DNA from: Siniperca chuatsi
Lineage: Eukaryota > Chordata > Actinopteri > Centrarchiformes > Sinipercidae
Reading direction: 5' to 3'
NCBI RefSeq assembly: GCF_020085105.1
Contig: NC_058043.1
Span: 19,520,667 to 19,584,666, forward strand
DNA: 64,000 nucleotides
Below, piece after piece: positions 22,308 through 36,101 of the stretch (the first letter of the stretch is position 1; each line of letters opens with the position of its first letter). The notes below the pieces were generated by a model. It saw only the letters and a list, made by a program, of their open reading frames with translations. It was not told the origin of the DNA and searched no databases. The translations under genes were made by a program, and so were the position numbers.

Positions 22308-22436
22308 GAGAGGAGGGCGGCGCGTGTCGGATCCCGTGTACCACCATGCTGAAGTGTATGGAAACAAGGCTGTGCTCGCCGACGCACGGGGAATGTGCTG
22401 GCAGCTAAGCAGTGCAGGAGTTCAACAGGCCTGGGG

Positions 22437-22442
22437 CACGTG
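22437..22442. promoter_or_regulatory. Second canonical E-box upstream of bhlhe40
   Basis: CACGTG within GGGGCACGTGCGAG, a GC-rich context typical of circadian E-boxes. Confidence 0.5.
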
Positions 22443-23188
22443 CGAGGCGAGTGGGTACGGTACCTACTGCCAAATAGAAATAATCAGTAAGACAGTTAAA
22501 ACGCTGTAGTAGCCATATAGGCATAAATAATATCCTGCAGGTTTATTATACAGCAGTGATGCCACGAAATGTCATCAAGTGCAGTGAACGTCACTTAGCT
22601 GAGTCCTTCATGAGTGTTGAATGATGCATTGAGGTTTTAGAAACATTATGAGCTCTGCAGTCAGTGGACAACGTTAGTCAGCTGTTTTTATATTTGTAGT
22701 TTTATATTCAACATCCCATTAATGATGTAGGAACAACGGCAGCTTCTTAAGCCTAATTATTTTAAGTTAGATTGTGTTCTCACAGAACATACTAATAATA
22801 ATAATGATAACAGTTATACACATTACTTGGATAATCCACCTACAGATAGTTTATAGAGTATTTGTAACATTTCAACAGCTTATTAGTTGAGATTCAACAA
22901 GTCAACTGTTTCACAAATTAAGGTTTGGTTAGGTTTAACCAATTGAATTGTCACATATACTTTATTGATAATCTGTTAAACATCTACAGACAACAGCGAA
23001 ACAGTTGAAATGTTATAAATAAGCTACTCTATAACCTATCTGTAGGCGGACTATCCAAGTAAAGTGTTATCATAATAATAAATAATAATAATAATAAACA
23101 TTCAGCTGTGTAGGCTATTATATCGATCTACATGTCTGCAGAAGGCAGGTGAGCTCCAGTATCGACAGTGCGGTCACGGCGGGAGAAC

Positions 23189-23194
23189 CACGTG
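23189..23194. promoter_or_regulatory. Third canonical E-box, distal
   Basis: CACGTG within AACCACGTGCACCTG, in a small GC-rich island about 1.3 kb upstream of the bhlhe40 start codon. Confidence 0.4.
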
Positions 23195-23400
23195 CACCTG
23201 TGGATGAGTGTGTGTGGAGTCAGTGTTTGTTGTCATGAGGCGCTGCCGGTTGTCACGTTGAACTCCTCATGGCCCCGGGAGCCTGCTGAGCGGACTGGGC
23301 ACATCCAGCCCATCCAGCACACTGCGGCTGCACCTGCCTGCTGCAGGCTATAAGGACAGATCACACCAGTACACGCGTTTTTAATGCAGATTTTCATTAA

Positions 23401-26400
23401 ATTATTTTCTTATTGCAAATGAAAAGGTGTATGAAGACAGGTTTGTTGAAATTTACATTGAAATTATAATGATTCCTCAAATATTTCCCTTTACTAGAAA
23501 ATCTCTAATGTTAAAGCTAAAATAAAAGCATAAAGGCCTTTAAAGTCATTGATATACACATTATTTTACTCTACAAGAATAGGATATTTTGATATAAAAA
23601 TATACATACAATGTCCAAACAAATTCAATACACAAGGACATCACCATACCCCATAACACAATTACAGGTCTATTACATCTTAATGACCTATACTCAAGGA
23701 TAATCACCCTAATATATCAACAGTCCTGTACATGTCACATGTAAAAAGGAAGTGTCGCTTAATTTCACAATCATCAATGTGCAAGACCTTGAATTGTTTC
23801 ATCATTCCTATTATAATCCATCATTTGTTCTAACTCTGCTAGTTAAAGTCAATGTGGATCCCTATGAAGCAAGAATTAAGGCAGTTTTGTGAAGCTGTAA
23901 GCAACTATCTCTATCACAGTAGGAATTATGATGTGTGTCTACCCTCCAGCTTTTTAAACATTTTTTATTTGACCACATGTCTCAGGATTTTTGCCTGGAA
24001 ATCACATTTACCAAAATCCCTGCAGTAACTGAATCATATGAACTCATGCTTAAGCTCTTTTTGGGACAAGTTATTGATTTCAAAGATAGGAACACAAATC
24101 CAGTCTCGCAAGCTAGATGAGACTCAGGAGGCTACGCAAGAAGGCAACAACTTCCCTGACCTTTTTTTTTTTTATACAGTATTTTGAAAAGCAGAACTTT
24201 TCAGCATTTTGGATATGTATTATTAATAAAAAAGTTTTTACTTGAAGACCTTTTTTGTACAGTATGTATTTCTAAATCACAATTAAGTTTGGTGTACTCT
24301 TTCGCTAATTTTGACAACTTACAAAAAATTCACTAGAGATAAATATTATCTTTAAAAGCCTGATTTGGATGTTTTTTCCCCCCATGCTAATAAGAGCTAG
24401 TTCATTTGGACAATCCATCTAACTTATCTGACAAAAATAAGTAAAGTAGCAGCTGTCACAAGACAACTCTGATTAAACACGTTTTTCATAATGTCAGAAA
24501 TGTTGTCTCTTTTACAGTAACAAGTGAGGGTCTTCATTCTTAAGCTTCAAAGGACTCACATCCTATGACCACGTCAACTAGTTTAACTAAAGGTCTGTTA
24601 GAAAATTCCTTGAGTGTAGTGAATTAGATAGAAATTGGATGGGCTACAAGACACTGTAATTACAAAATGACCACAACACAGGTCACAGTGATTCTGCTGT
24701 AATTAAATAACAACAACGAAGGAAAGCCCCTTGAAGACAATCTGGGCAAATGTAACACAATTTAACACTGAATTAGATTTTTTAAAATCCTGACAATGGT
24801 ACCTTTGTTTTCGTCCACTCATAGATCTTGTAGCACCCCTGGGAAATATTGTGGAAAACACCTTTTGCCCTTTATTGCTTTATTTATTGGGTTTATTCTG
24901 TTCGGCCAGTAAATGCTTGAGGTTTTCATAATGTTAAGATGTATGCCGATAAAGTTTATTATTGGACACAAGCTTGAGCTGTTAAAAATACTGTATTTAC
25001 TTATGTGATAAATAAGATGTTTGAATGGTCAAAAGTGTTACAATAGGCTATTTCAAAAACATTTTAGGTGATAAAATTCTATTTGGGTGCAAAGTGTCTG
25101 TTATAAACTATAGTCATAATATATTGTCAGTCTTCAGAAAATCTAAGAAAAAATGCAGTTTTACAATTTCAAAATCTATACATGGTCCTCCATAAAATCC
25201 AAAAATTAAAAACTTATAAAACTAAGTGCAACCCCTTTATTTATTTCCTCAGGCAACATGGTTATAAGATAAGTGCACTCATTTGGACCACAGATAAGAT
25301 TTCAGCGTTCATCTGCAAGTAATTCCCAAATTTACTTCTCTGTGAGGCTCTTAATTTATCTGACTGCAGCACTTTCGAGGAGTGGCACCACTCAAGTTCT
25401 CAACAAATAAGCAGTCACACAGATAATAAGATACACTTCTGGAAAAATGCCAACATCCTCATTGTCTTAAGTCGCACATGTTCTGCTCTTCGCCTCCATG
25501 TTCATACTGTTGCAGCTACTGTTTAACACTCACCAACAGATCATTTTACACACTTGTTTATTTAAATAGACTCCAAGAATGGAATGTACAATTGAGACAC
25601 AAACTATCTATTAGTATAAAAGTTCAGTTTGGTCAAGTAGCACTCCAGATGACATCTATTAGTTCATCGTTTTTTTCTCACATAACCCCAAACACTCAAA
25701 CAGTCATTCTCTTGTGGATCTTTTACAAAGTGACCAACCAAAACGGAACAATCATTTGTGTGCTACAGAAAATATCAGTGCTTTAGGACTAAATGAATGA
25801 AAGGAAGATTAAATAATTCAGTGCAAAGAAGAGTAATAAATCAAATTTAACGTTTCTCCCAAAATCCTATATGTTTGGTTCTACAGTATGCTGTCAATGT
25901 CACTCCATATCACTACTATTATCAAGCACAACATGGAACTGGCTTCAGAGTGAAGCAGTCACACGATTTGCTCCTTCTCCCTTGTAGGTTCACGTGGTTT
26001 GTTATTCAAAATATTACTTCTCATAAAAACATGTTTCAATGTCTCCTCAAAAGTCTTTTTTATCTAAAGTGTCCTGGAACGAATAGAACCTTCATTTGAG
26101 ATTTCAAAGAATTATGAAAGTGATAACGAATGCTTGCCCTAGAAATAAAAAACAAACAAAACACTGTATAGGTTTTATAACAGTATTAAGAAACTTTATA
26201 AAAGCAAATGCCAGTTCCCAAAAATAGTTCATTCTTATTTAGACATTGCATATCATTAAGTCTTCCTATTGCTGTCAGTCAAAAGCAAAATATTAAATAA
26301 TATGTTGCAGAGTTCAAACAAACCTTCAAATTCACATGTGACCTGAGTTTGCTGGTGCAACACTGACGATTAAAACCTCAATACAAGGCCACTTGAGAGG

Positions 26401-26798
26401 AATACTCCCTCAGGAACAATGGCTGAACTTTGGCATGCTGTTAGTGTGGTACAATGCAGAAGGCATTCAGGGTAGTAAAGCTGAAGTCAGTGTTGTCATC
26501 TTCTAAACCTACAGGACTGCCTTCTCAGGTCCCGAGGCACTTGGTGCACATTCCATCCACACAGACACATGCACACTACAGACCGTGAGTAACGTACTCA
26601 GATAACTTTCACTTTACGCAGACACTCAGAAGCACACATGCTGTAGAAACACTTATTGTAGGAGTGTCTGGTGAAGTATGCAGTCAGACATCGACCTAAA
26701 TACATACTGGAGATGGACACCTTTTGGCATTCTCCTGTCTATCATGTGGTACCCTGTCAGGAGTGCTCAGGCACTAGTGAAACTGGCCCCAAGGGCCC
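23401..26798 (-). other. itpr1 3' untranslated region and downstream DNA
   Basis: This AT-rich stretch follows the itpr1 stop. Minus-strand AATAAA signals occur at 25236-25241, 25240-25245 and 24871-24876, which would give 3' UTRs of about 1.5-1.9 kb. The true cleavage site cannot be chosen by eye. No coding exon or recognised repeat was seen. Confidence 0.45.
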
Positions 26799-26885
26799 TC
26801 AGGCAGGCTGCTGGGGATTGATGTTCATGTGAGGGGGATGACCAAGAAGACCAATCCGTTGCTTCTGCTTCCTCTGCTCTGTCAT
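26799..26885 (-). CDS. itpr1: itpr1 terminal coding exon
   Basis: The exon encodes [20 protein letters not shown], then NINPQQPA and TGA at 26799-26801. This end is specific to the type 1 receptor. Confidence 0.98.
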   Translation of the reverse strand: MTEQRKQKQRIGLLGHPPHMNINPQQPA

Positions 26886-29800
26886 CTGCACAAGGAAAAA
26901 AAAAGAACATTTTAAAGTTTCCATCAGCTATTACCTTTGTAATCTGGCATGGGTTCATAAAACCGTACTGTAGCTTAAAAGTACCCTGTGGAGTTTTTGA
27001 CCACTAATGCGGGTGACACAACACACGTTTCTGCTACCGGTTTCATGCTATTCCGTTTTTTTTACAGAGCAATGTGGAAAGAAGAAGAAGACTGCAAGCT
27101 TGCAAACATGCATGTAAACAATGCAGGATTTAAAATACACAAAAACTGAATTGTATTTTTGACTCCAGGAAGTTACTGTGCCTGGCCAAGAAATAGTCTG
27201 GCACACCCGCTGAAAAACCATAACTTAACATTTTTACACTTCAGTTATTGTTCGGATTAAACAAACAAGATATAACTTGTTCATTAGTGAGCTTTAGGTG
27301 TACGGGTAGGTGTGTTTTGTTACCTTTTGACAGAGCCAGGCTAGCTGTTTCCCCTTGTTTCCAGTCTTTATGCTAAGCTAAGCTAACAGACTGCTAGAAG
27401 TAGCTTCATATTTAATGTACAGACATCAGAGTGGAATCGATAATCTCATCTAACTTTAAGCAAGAAAGCACATACGTGCATTCCCTAAAGTGTCAAACTA
27501 TTCCTTTAAGAGTCAGACGCAATAATGTGTCCCTTAATAATGAAATATTTAATTTAATTTTTGTTAACCTTTTCAAAGGAAAACTGTCATTGCATAATGT
27601 GACGTAGTACTGTGCAACTTGTGCATGAACAAAGCCATTCAAGGAACAGAAAGAACAGCAAAAATTGGAAACACACTAATTTAGGTATTAGCATAGGTAG
27701 TCTGAGTCACTAATTCCATTATGGTGATTGTACAACTGTAAGCAAACTCTCTTACCATGTTATTGTTCATTAAAACGTGGTGGTCTGGAGTAATTAATAG
27801 GGTGTAGGTTGTCAATAACTTTTCAATGGCTAAACATAAAAACATTCTCAGAAAAGCTATCCCTTTAAAATGGAGGCAAAAGAAAAAGACATCAAGGGGT
27901 GATATACTACAAAATGAGGGAGTGCATGATTTACTGTCACATGATATACCTGCTCCTTGAGTTCAGTCAGCTGTCCAGACAGGTTGACCACCAGCCTCAT
28001 GGTCGACTCCAGCTTCTCCTGCAGGTTCCTGATTTCATTTTGCTCTCCCTCTGCATCGCTGCTCACCAGTGACATGGCACGCATCCTTGGGAACCAGTCC
28101 AGGTTGTGCTCCTGTGGACGACCAAGCATATCAGCCACTGACCTTTTTTGATTCAGAAGCGCTGATGTACATTTACTATGAGTTGTGTCAAAAACATATT
28201 GGTGATTTTAACAGGAAGGTGCTGCTGTTTGGCAATGACACTGGTCTATAATCTGTTTTTAGAAGGAACAGGCATGCATGGTATTATTGCTGCAGGAGTA
28301 ACAATGGAGAGTTAATGACCTCAGCCTGAGCACATACTCTACTACAATGGAAATCCCATAGAATTGACCAACGATTCTTTATCATGCTTTGATCCATTTT
28401 AGGGTTAGACTGCAACTCATGTACTGTCTTGTTCCACTGACTTCCTGTTTGTATGCACAAGTCTGTTTGTGTCATTAAATGTGCATGACCGGTATGTCTG
28501 TCAGTTGAGATTAGAAAAGAGGAACACTGTACTACTGTATTAAGGTGTGTGTGACGGGCCAGTACATGTTTACAAGGCTGACTCAGTAGCATAACCTGAT
28601 GAACTTTCCTTGGTCATAGTTACTGGACCAAAAAACATGACACAAGGGGAAACGCCCATTATATTTCTCTCTCATTCAAGATTTCTGATTATTATCCATG
28701 AAAGCAGCCAAAGCACACACTAATTCTCCAGAATGGCTTTGAAATTATAAATGCACAAGGACGAAATATATGTCATAAAGCAGTGAAGTAACTCAGTGGA
28801 GGAGACAAACATTTCCCTTCAGAAAAAAATGTCTTTTACCCTCTATATTCCCTGTAGACATCAACTGTGCTGCTATTGATCTCACACAGCATATGGATCA
28901 CTATTACTTCCAAGGCAGTGTGGTCTAATACAAAATGTAACCTATTTACAAGGGGGAAAAAGTAGGCCGGAACTATCATCTGAGGAGGTGGATTTGTGTT
29001 GTTGTGTTTGGAGGGTGTGTCTGCTTTTTCTTTACCTTGATCATCTCAGCCACGTAGCTCTCTGGGCCTGTGTATTCGGTGGAATCTTTAACTTTTACCA
29101 GCACAATAAAGAACAGGTAGTGCCACATGTTGTGCTCCTCTTTGATGTGCTCCTCAAAAGTCACCGTCTTGTTGTCAAACTTGTCCCGCTCCAGGCCTGT
29201 AGAGGGGCAATAACACACATTATTTATGGTACGAAGTTACAGTATGTTTAAAAAAAAAAAAAAAACAGAAGCTAGCTTTCATTCTACCAGTTTCTGTTTC
29301 ACAGTTACTTGGGGAAGGGAACATGCCACTTAGCAGGAATAAATGAATGAAAAACGTGGTAAGGTGATGAGAAAATATTAAGTTAGTTAAACATATGTAT
29401 TCAGGAAGTCTCATTGATGTAACGAGATCCCTGAGAACAAATTACATATATAAAAGATCACAATGAAATGAGTTGGTCACACTCAGTGGGATCAGTGTCT
29501 GTAACTTTGTGTGGCAGTTTTCTCCAGTAAAAGGGTGCACAGTACTGTAAAGCATAATTCAGTCTTTAGTAAGAAAATAGAAAAGCAGATAAGACAGTAT
29601 TGGTAACAAAAAGCAGAACACAGAAGTTTCAATGCAACTAAGGCAGGGTTCATACAAAAACAAGTACATTTGCACTAGGTTGATACAAATTTTAGGTTAA
29701 AGCTCCAGAAAATTAAGCATCACCCATGACAGGCAGTCAGATGAGCAGAGCTAGTGTTGTGTCCTTGAAAGAGATGAAACAGCACATTTTTTGTTCTGCA

Positions 29801-30562
29801 GTGCATTGCAGACAGTAATGAAGAGAGGAGAACACCAGGGACACATTTGGTTTGGGGATTTTTTTTAGGTGGATTCGACAAACTAAATATATGCTAAATG
29901 TGGTCTGTCTGTTTGCTTCACACCTTCAAAGTGAATTCTACACAAATATGTGGTTCCATAGAAAAATAAATGGAAAGACATTCACAACATTTAGCAGTCT
30001 TGTAAAACAGACTACAATCAATTTGAGTCACACATTCTGTTGGTTTACAAAATCAGTAAGCTTGTTGTGTGGATTGAAGCCGGAGTCCTGCAACATATCA
30101 AAAACAAAGAACAAAATCCAAACAGTATTCTTGATAAGATATTTAGTCAGTTCTTAACAGTTGCCCCTCTTTTCCTTTTCTATACAAGATGGAGGTTGTG
30201 AGGTTGAGCCTGAACAAAAATAATGTCAGCTTCATTGGCTACACCCAATTATCTAAAAACTAATACTGAGACAGAGAAAGATCGATGGCTTATAAAACCA
30301 TGCTAGAGGATGGAGAGCCACTTAAGCCTGCGGAGGTCGGCTCCTAATCTCTGCATCTCCTGTTCCCTTGTGGTCCTTCTGGAAACCATAGAGACGGCAG
30401 CTCCCCCTGTGGCCTGGCCTTCTTTAACATGAGTGAGTCAGAGCTGATGTCTGGCTGGGTGACATAAAACTGTTCTCGTTCCATATGCTTACCACTTGTC
30501 CTGACTTCCTGACCCAACATACGCACGCACACACATGCTCACATACGGCATGTCCTGCTGGG

Positions 30563-30631
<69 letters not shown>

Positions 30632-33600
30632 AGACACAGACACACAGACACACTGTACAGTCACACACACACACTCAGCAGCATGTACTTATTTAGGTGC
30701 TCACACATATAATGTACTTATAAGGAAATGCAGATGATGCTATACACAGACACTGAGGAACAGAGTTTGGGTGATCAGGGAAGTTGCACAAAACATATGG
30801 TATGAAAATTAAGTATGTGTGTGTGTATGAGTGGGAGAAAATGTCTGTGCATGTGAGACAGACATGAATTATGGAGGCGAGCAGAGCAGTTGCAGGAAGC
30901 ACTCATGACTCAGCCTTCTTTGGAACGACAGCGAAGTGAAAAAGGGGGGGAAGAGAGGAGGGTGGACTGCAACAAACTGCATACACCTTTACAGACGTAC
31001 TTACCAGAAACCACAAAAATACACCAAGTAATCAAACACTCTGAGAGGGGAATTTGGGAATGAAGCAAATGACATCAGATGGATTGAGGAAGAGTCCTAA
31101 TGACGTCTTTGAAACACAGAGTCCTTCCAACAACAGAGCGCAGTCCGAGCAGGCTGGCAGGGCGCCTGTAATCCTGTCACTGCAAAGTTAGAGGTTTGAT
31201 TCCCATGACATTATCGTTAGGAAAATATTCCAGCAGAAGCTGCTGAATCCCTGGCAGAGAAGGCTGTGCCACATAAGATAAAAGCTAAAAGTTACACAAA
31301 ACCAGTAAGTAACCAGTTATATGTATGTCTGAAGTAATGTGAACTATAGTGGCTGCAGCCAATTATTTTCATATATTATGTTATTCTACGTATTTATTAT
31401 TTTTTGATTAACTGCTTAGTCTATATAGTGTCAGATAAATATTCAGTGCTAATTCCCAGAGCCTGTCTAAGTTGTTGTCCTCCAATTTTACTTTGTCTGA
31501 ACAGTTAAAAAAAGAAAATAAAAAGCTGCCAGTGCTAACATTGAAGGAACTGGATCTTTTAAATGTTTGCCATTTCTCTTTCCTTAAAACTATTAATCAT
31601 TTATTAAAATTATACAACTTTTTCTGTTGATTGACTAATTGATTAAACAACTAATAGTTCAAGCACTAGTCAACTTTGCAAAGTGCACCATATAACAAAA
31701 AATTAGGGAGCCCACAGCTATTCTCTATTAACAGATCAGCTGAGCAGTCTCACCACAGATGAAGCACGTAGTCTTCAGGACTTCTTCTTTCTTCTGTTTT
31801 TCACTCCTCAGGTCAGCAAAGGTGTCGATGATGACGCCAAAGATGAGGTTGAGGACAATGATGATGACCATGAAGAAGAACAGCAAGTCGTATATCACTC
31901 TGGCTGCAAACAGTGGCTCCTGGTGAAAGGAACAGGAAACAGGGTTAAATGTAGAGTAGAGTCAACCTAAAGGTGTACAACAATAACGTCTGTACAGTGG
32001 CTGTTAAGAGGCAGTGACTAGAAAATTAACAGATCATAGTAATTATTAACTTTATTTTAACGGACTGCGATTAAGAGTAAATTTAAGTAGCGGTTGTACT
32101 GTATCGTGGAGGACTAACGTCCTATTTAAAATGTATGACCCAAAGGGCAAGTCTTTACATAAACATGTGTTGGGGATGATGTTATGAGTTTAAAACGAGG
32201 TTAACCTTTGTCATCATGGATGTTAATGGAAACACAAGACCACAGGTGTAACCTGCCAGATGCTACAGTAACAGAGACGGCACAAAGCCGGTCAACCTGA
32301 TGCAGCCTGTCTCTGTAGGTAGGACACAGTTCAAAGTTATACAGCCCTACGCTTTTGCAACACAGAAGAGAAATGTTTGTTTCATTCACACATTTTCCAT
32401 TTTTAGTTAATCCTCTTTAAAGTAATGGGGTGTGCTTGTCCCTGAATGCATTCAACAGACGGGAACTACCCAGCAGTGGTCATCAGCCTAACGCAGTCAC
32501 ACAATCACACTCACACTTATTTAGAACAGGCTTGTTTTAAAGCAACACTGTACTGAGCCACTGTGCCACCCATGTGATTATATGGCTGACTGCTATTTTA
32601 CTTCAGTAATATACCTCAGCAGCCAGCAAGAGTTTTTGGCAAGTTGCATTGTGTTGTGAATACGTGAGGCAGATATTCACATCCTCTTTAGACATCATTA
32701 GCGGTTGAGCCTGAATTCAGTGGAAATCTATTTTGAGGTTTAATTCTCACAAAAGGCGGAGGCAGCACAGCTGTATGGAAAAATTGTGAAACCTCCAAGC
32801 TTTTGAAATGAAAACAAGTTCAGCGCACGATGGGCTCACAGCCAGCTCACATGACCCGTGCTGCAGCTGCAGGTGCTACACCCCCTCGGCCCATTCACAC
32901 GTACACACAGTACAGTCAGGGATCTAACCAGAGTTGCATGTACCTCTTTGGAAGGCTTGCGGAGAACATCTCCTACACCCCCGCCACTCCTCAAGCCATG
33001 ACTCAGCACAGTGATGATACACATTAGTAGAGAGTCACATGTCCGCTCCATGTCGCTGTCCTCCTCGTTGTCATCCCCAAAATCTGAGGAAACAAAAAGG
33101 AAAAGAAGGAAGAACCCACATTTTTAAGTTTATGTAACATCATAACAAGTATTAAAAGGTCCAGTGTGTAGGATTTAGTGGCATCTGGCGGTGAAATTGC
33201 AGTTTTCAACCATCTGAATACCGCTCGCCTCACCCGCTCGCTCCAAGCATGTAAAAATATGGTGGCCGTGAAATTCGCGAAACACGCGAACGGCCCAATC
33301 TAGTAAAAGTAAAATCAAAGGAGAGGTATGATAAAATATACTGCAATATACAGTATATTTATTTTCACTATAAGTTGTAGAATAATTGTTCTGTACCATA
33401 ATATAGTGTCACAAAAGCACTTTTATTTAGACATTATGATAATTTAATGGATTGCATATAGGACAGTGTGACACACTACACTACATTTTATGTTCCATTT
33501 CAGAAACATCTGCCATATTTATGAATTATAGATAGATATGCATTTAACATGTGATTATATTGTGCTGATAATGTTCATATACAGTATTTACTCAAATTAC

Positions 33601-36064
33601 TTATGATAACAAACAATCCAAGTAGATTATTAGCTTGTTTTTAAATATTTTGTTCTGATTATAAATAACTATTAGTAGTCATTGTTAGAGTAGGATTTGA
33701 TAGCCTTGTAGTCACAGTGTAAATGTAAGGTATCATCTGCTATTTGGTCATAAATATCCTTGGCTGTAGTTGCAGAACTTGATATCTGTTGAAACCTTGT
33801 TTACATGTTGTGGTTCACAGTGTGAAGGCGGTTAGTCAAAGCAGAAGTGTTTTTGTTTAGCTGGAATGTGACAACAGCTTTGGTTGAACTTGTTCTGAGT
33901 CAGACAGGAAAAAAAGATAAACATTTTTGCATGATTTATCCAATTTGATAAAGTTTATAGGTCACTGTAGAATAGTTAGGAGGAAGACACATTCATGAAT
34001 TATGAATTTATGGACCTCTGACTCAGTCAAATGATAGAACACATCATGATCCCCTAGATAACTGTGATTATTATTGGCCAAATCATTTTATAGTTCTTAT
34101 GTCTGGGCTGATGGCTGAGGGAATGAAACCGACGCTGATTTGATTTTGCTGAATGAACTGGGCCAGTTTATGGGTTGAATAGTATACCAACAATGTTTTG
34201 GACAATGATTCTAAATCTAAGAACAAACAGAACAAAAGTATTAGTGAGTCAAAGGTAACTGTATTTTCCATTTTAGTCTGGAAGACGCGTCACATCCTGA
34301 CTCACGGGGGAGTTCCCAGTCATTTAGACCTTTTTGGGACTCAAGGAGGTCACATGTAAATAGTTTAGGACAAATGGCAGCCATATAATAGTCGAAGGAG
34401 TCACATGAATTAAAGTTTGAATTAGTGTGAAACTGCAGAACACAGAGAAACAGTGCACACTCTCTACAAAAAACATCCCACAAGTTTCCTTTCACTTACT
34501 GTGGCCTGACAAGGCTAAGGATGACTTCCCAACATTTCAAGCAGACGCTACAATAGATGATTGCCAGTTCTCTACTTCTCTTAGATATCACCATAAACCC
34601 TTCCTACATGAACCACTTGCTGGGATCAGTCCCTTCAGGCTAAAGATCAGGCCATCCAGCAATTTGCAAGATTTAACACAACCAACCAATTCAACCAATC
34701 CATCAATCATGGATTTTTTCAAATCTTCATATTCAAAACCTTTGCAAAAAAGGTCCCATTTTCATTTTACCAGTCACTGCCCTTTTTGCATAAAATAAAT
34801 TACAACCACTGTCATGAGCCCCAGAAAATTAAATCAAACCTTTAAATCTCAATAAATCAATAAACCAGCTTGTTTGCAAATAAATTAATAAAAGGTTGAA
34901 AGTATGATTTTTACGCCAAGGTCAAATCAGGCAGCATTTGATTCCAGGCTGTGTGTAGGCCCCACCAATTCCAACCTTACGACTAAAATTAACCACATTA
35001 TAAATTGAGCTTGTCGACCACTTTTTGATTTCAAATTCATGCCAAAAAATCCAGTGAAAAGAACACCGAACATTCAAATATTTTTTATAGACTGATAGAC
35101 TGTTTTTAATGATTGAAATATTTAGCTAAAGACATTTCTCAAGCTAAACCTATGTAAACCCAGTGTTGCAGCATACATTACCTTCCTGCAGGGCTCCTGT
35201 GGTGCAGTTCTCATCAATCCCTGCCTGACACATTCCTGCAGACAGAAACTCGCTGGCCAGACTGGCTACACTTTCTAGAAAGCAGGAAGGGACAGTGCAT
35301 AAGTTTTCTAGTCTTTTCTAAATGAAAAATCAACCATCTGTAATCTTTAAGGCTGTTTGGAAAAATGATAAATGACAGGAGTCTGTCCTCACTCAGAGTC
35401 GCGTTGGGGATACGATCCACCTCCAGGATGAAGTCGTCTTTGAAGAAAATGTAGCCAACGATGGAGAACAGGTAGACCAAGATGAGAGCCAGCACAGCAG
35501 TGAGCACGATGGAGCGTCCATTACGAGTCACACTCTTGATTACATTCAGCAAGGTCTCTTCTCTGTATACCAGGTCAAATAGCTATAGAGGCAAAGCACA
35601 CGTTACAAAACACAAGGCGAAATATATGGCAATAGATTGATTGTAAAGTGACTTAATGCCTCTTAAGGCAAAAATCAGAAATTGTAAACATGTAGTGCAT
35701 TCATTTAAGTTACATACTGCCATCTTCTACATACAGCGTGACCAGTATTTGCTGCAGGGTGAACGTGAATAATGCACAAGTGGCAAGAAACAAATTGGTG
35801 TGTTAGATTATATTTCCTTGCCCGATGTGGCTTTTATACTTTTTTTCCTCTTGTGCTGGATTCTCTATTTTCTCTGTCTGACATGACTCACAAGTTTTAA
35901 GCATCTTGTTCTTCAAGCTAAGAAATATGGAAATATGTTGTGCTGCATCTGCAGTGGAGCTGCTTGAGCCTGTGTGAATGGAAAACATCTCTATATATTG
36001 GCATATTCAGTCTGACACGTTATGGAGCAGACCTGAGGCACTGGCACAGAGCACTTAACACCCC

Positions 36065-36101
<37 letters not shown>

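Larger units (their letters stand above)
21851..23400 (-). promoter_or_regulatory. bhlhe40 5' UTR, promoter and upstream region
   Basis: GC-rich blocks at about 22080-22460 and 23150-23350 hold the E-boxes and CRE listed separately. AT-rich DNA with ATT/AAT runs lies between them. No exon is supported. The short open frames here have no protein similarity I recognise. Confidence 0.5.

Noticed and set aside
30424..30712. Long Cys/Val and Thr/His reading frames on both strands
   Set aside because: They are translations of the CA/GT microsatellite.
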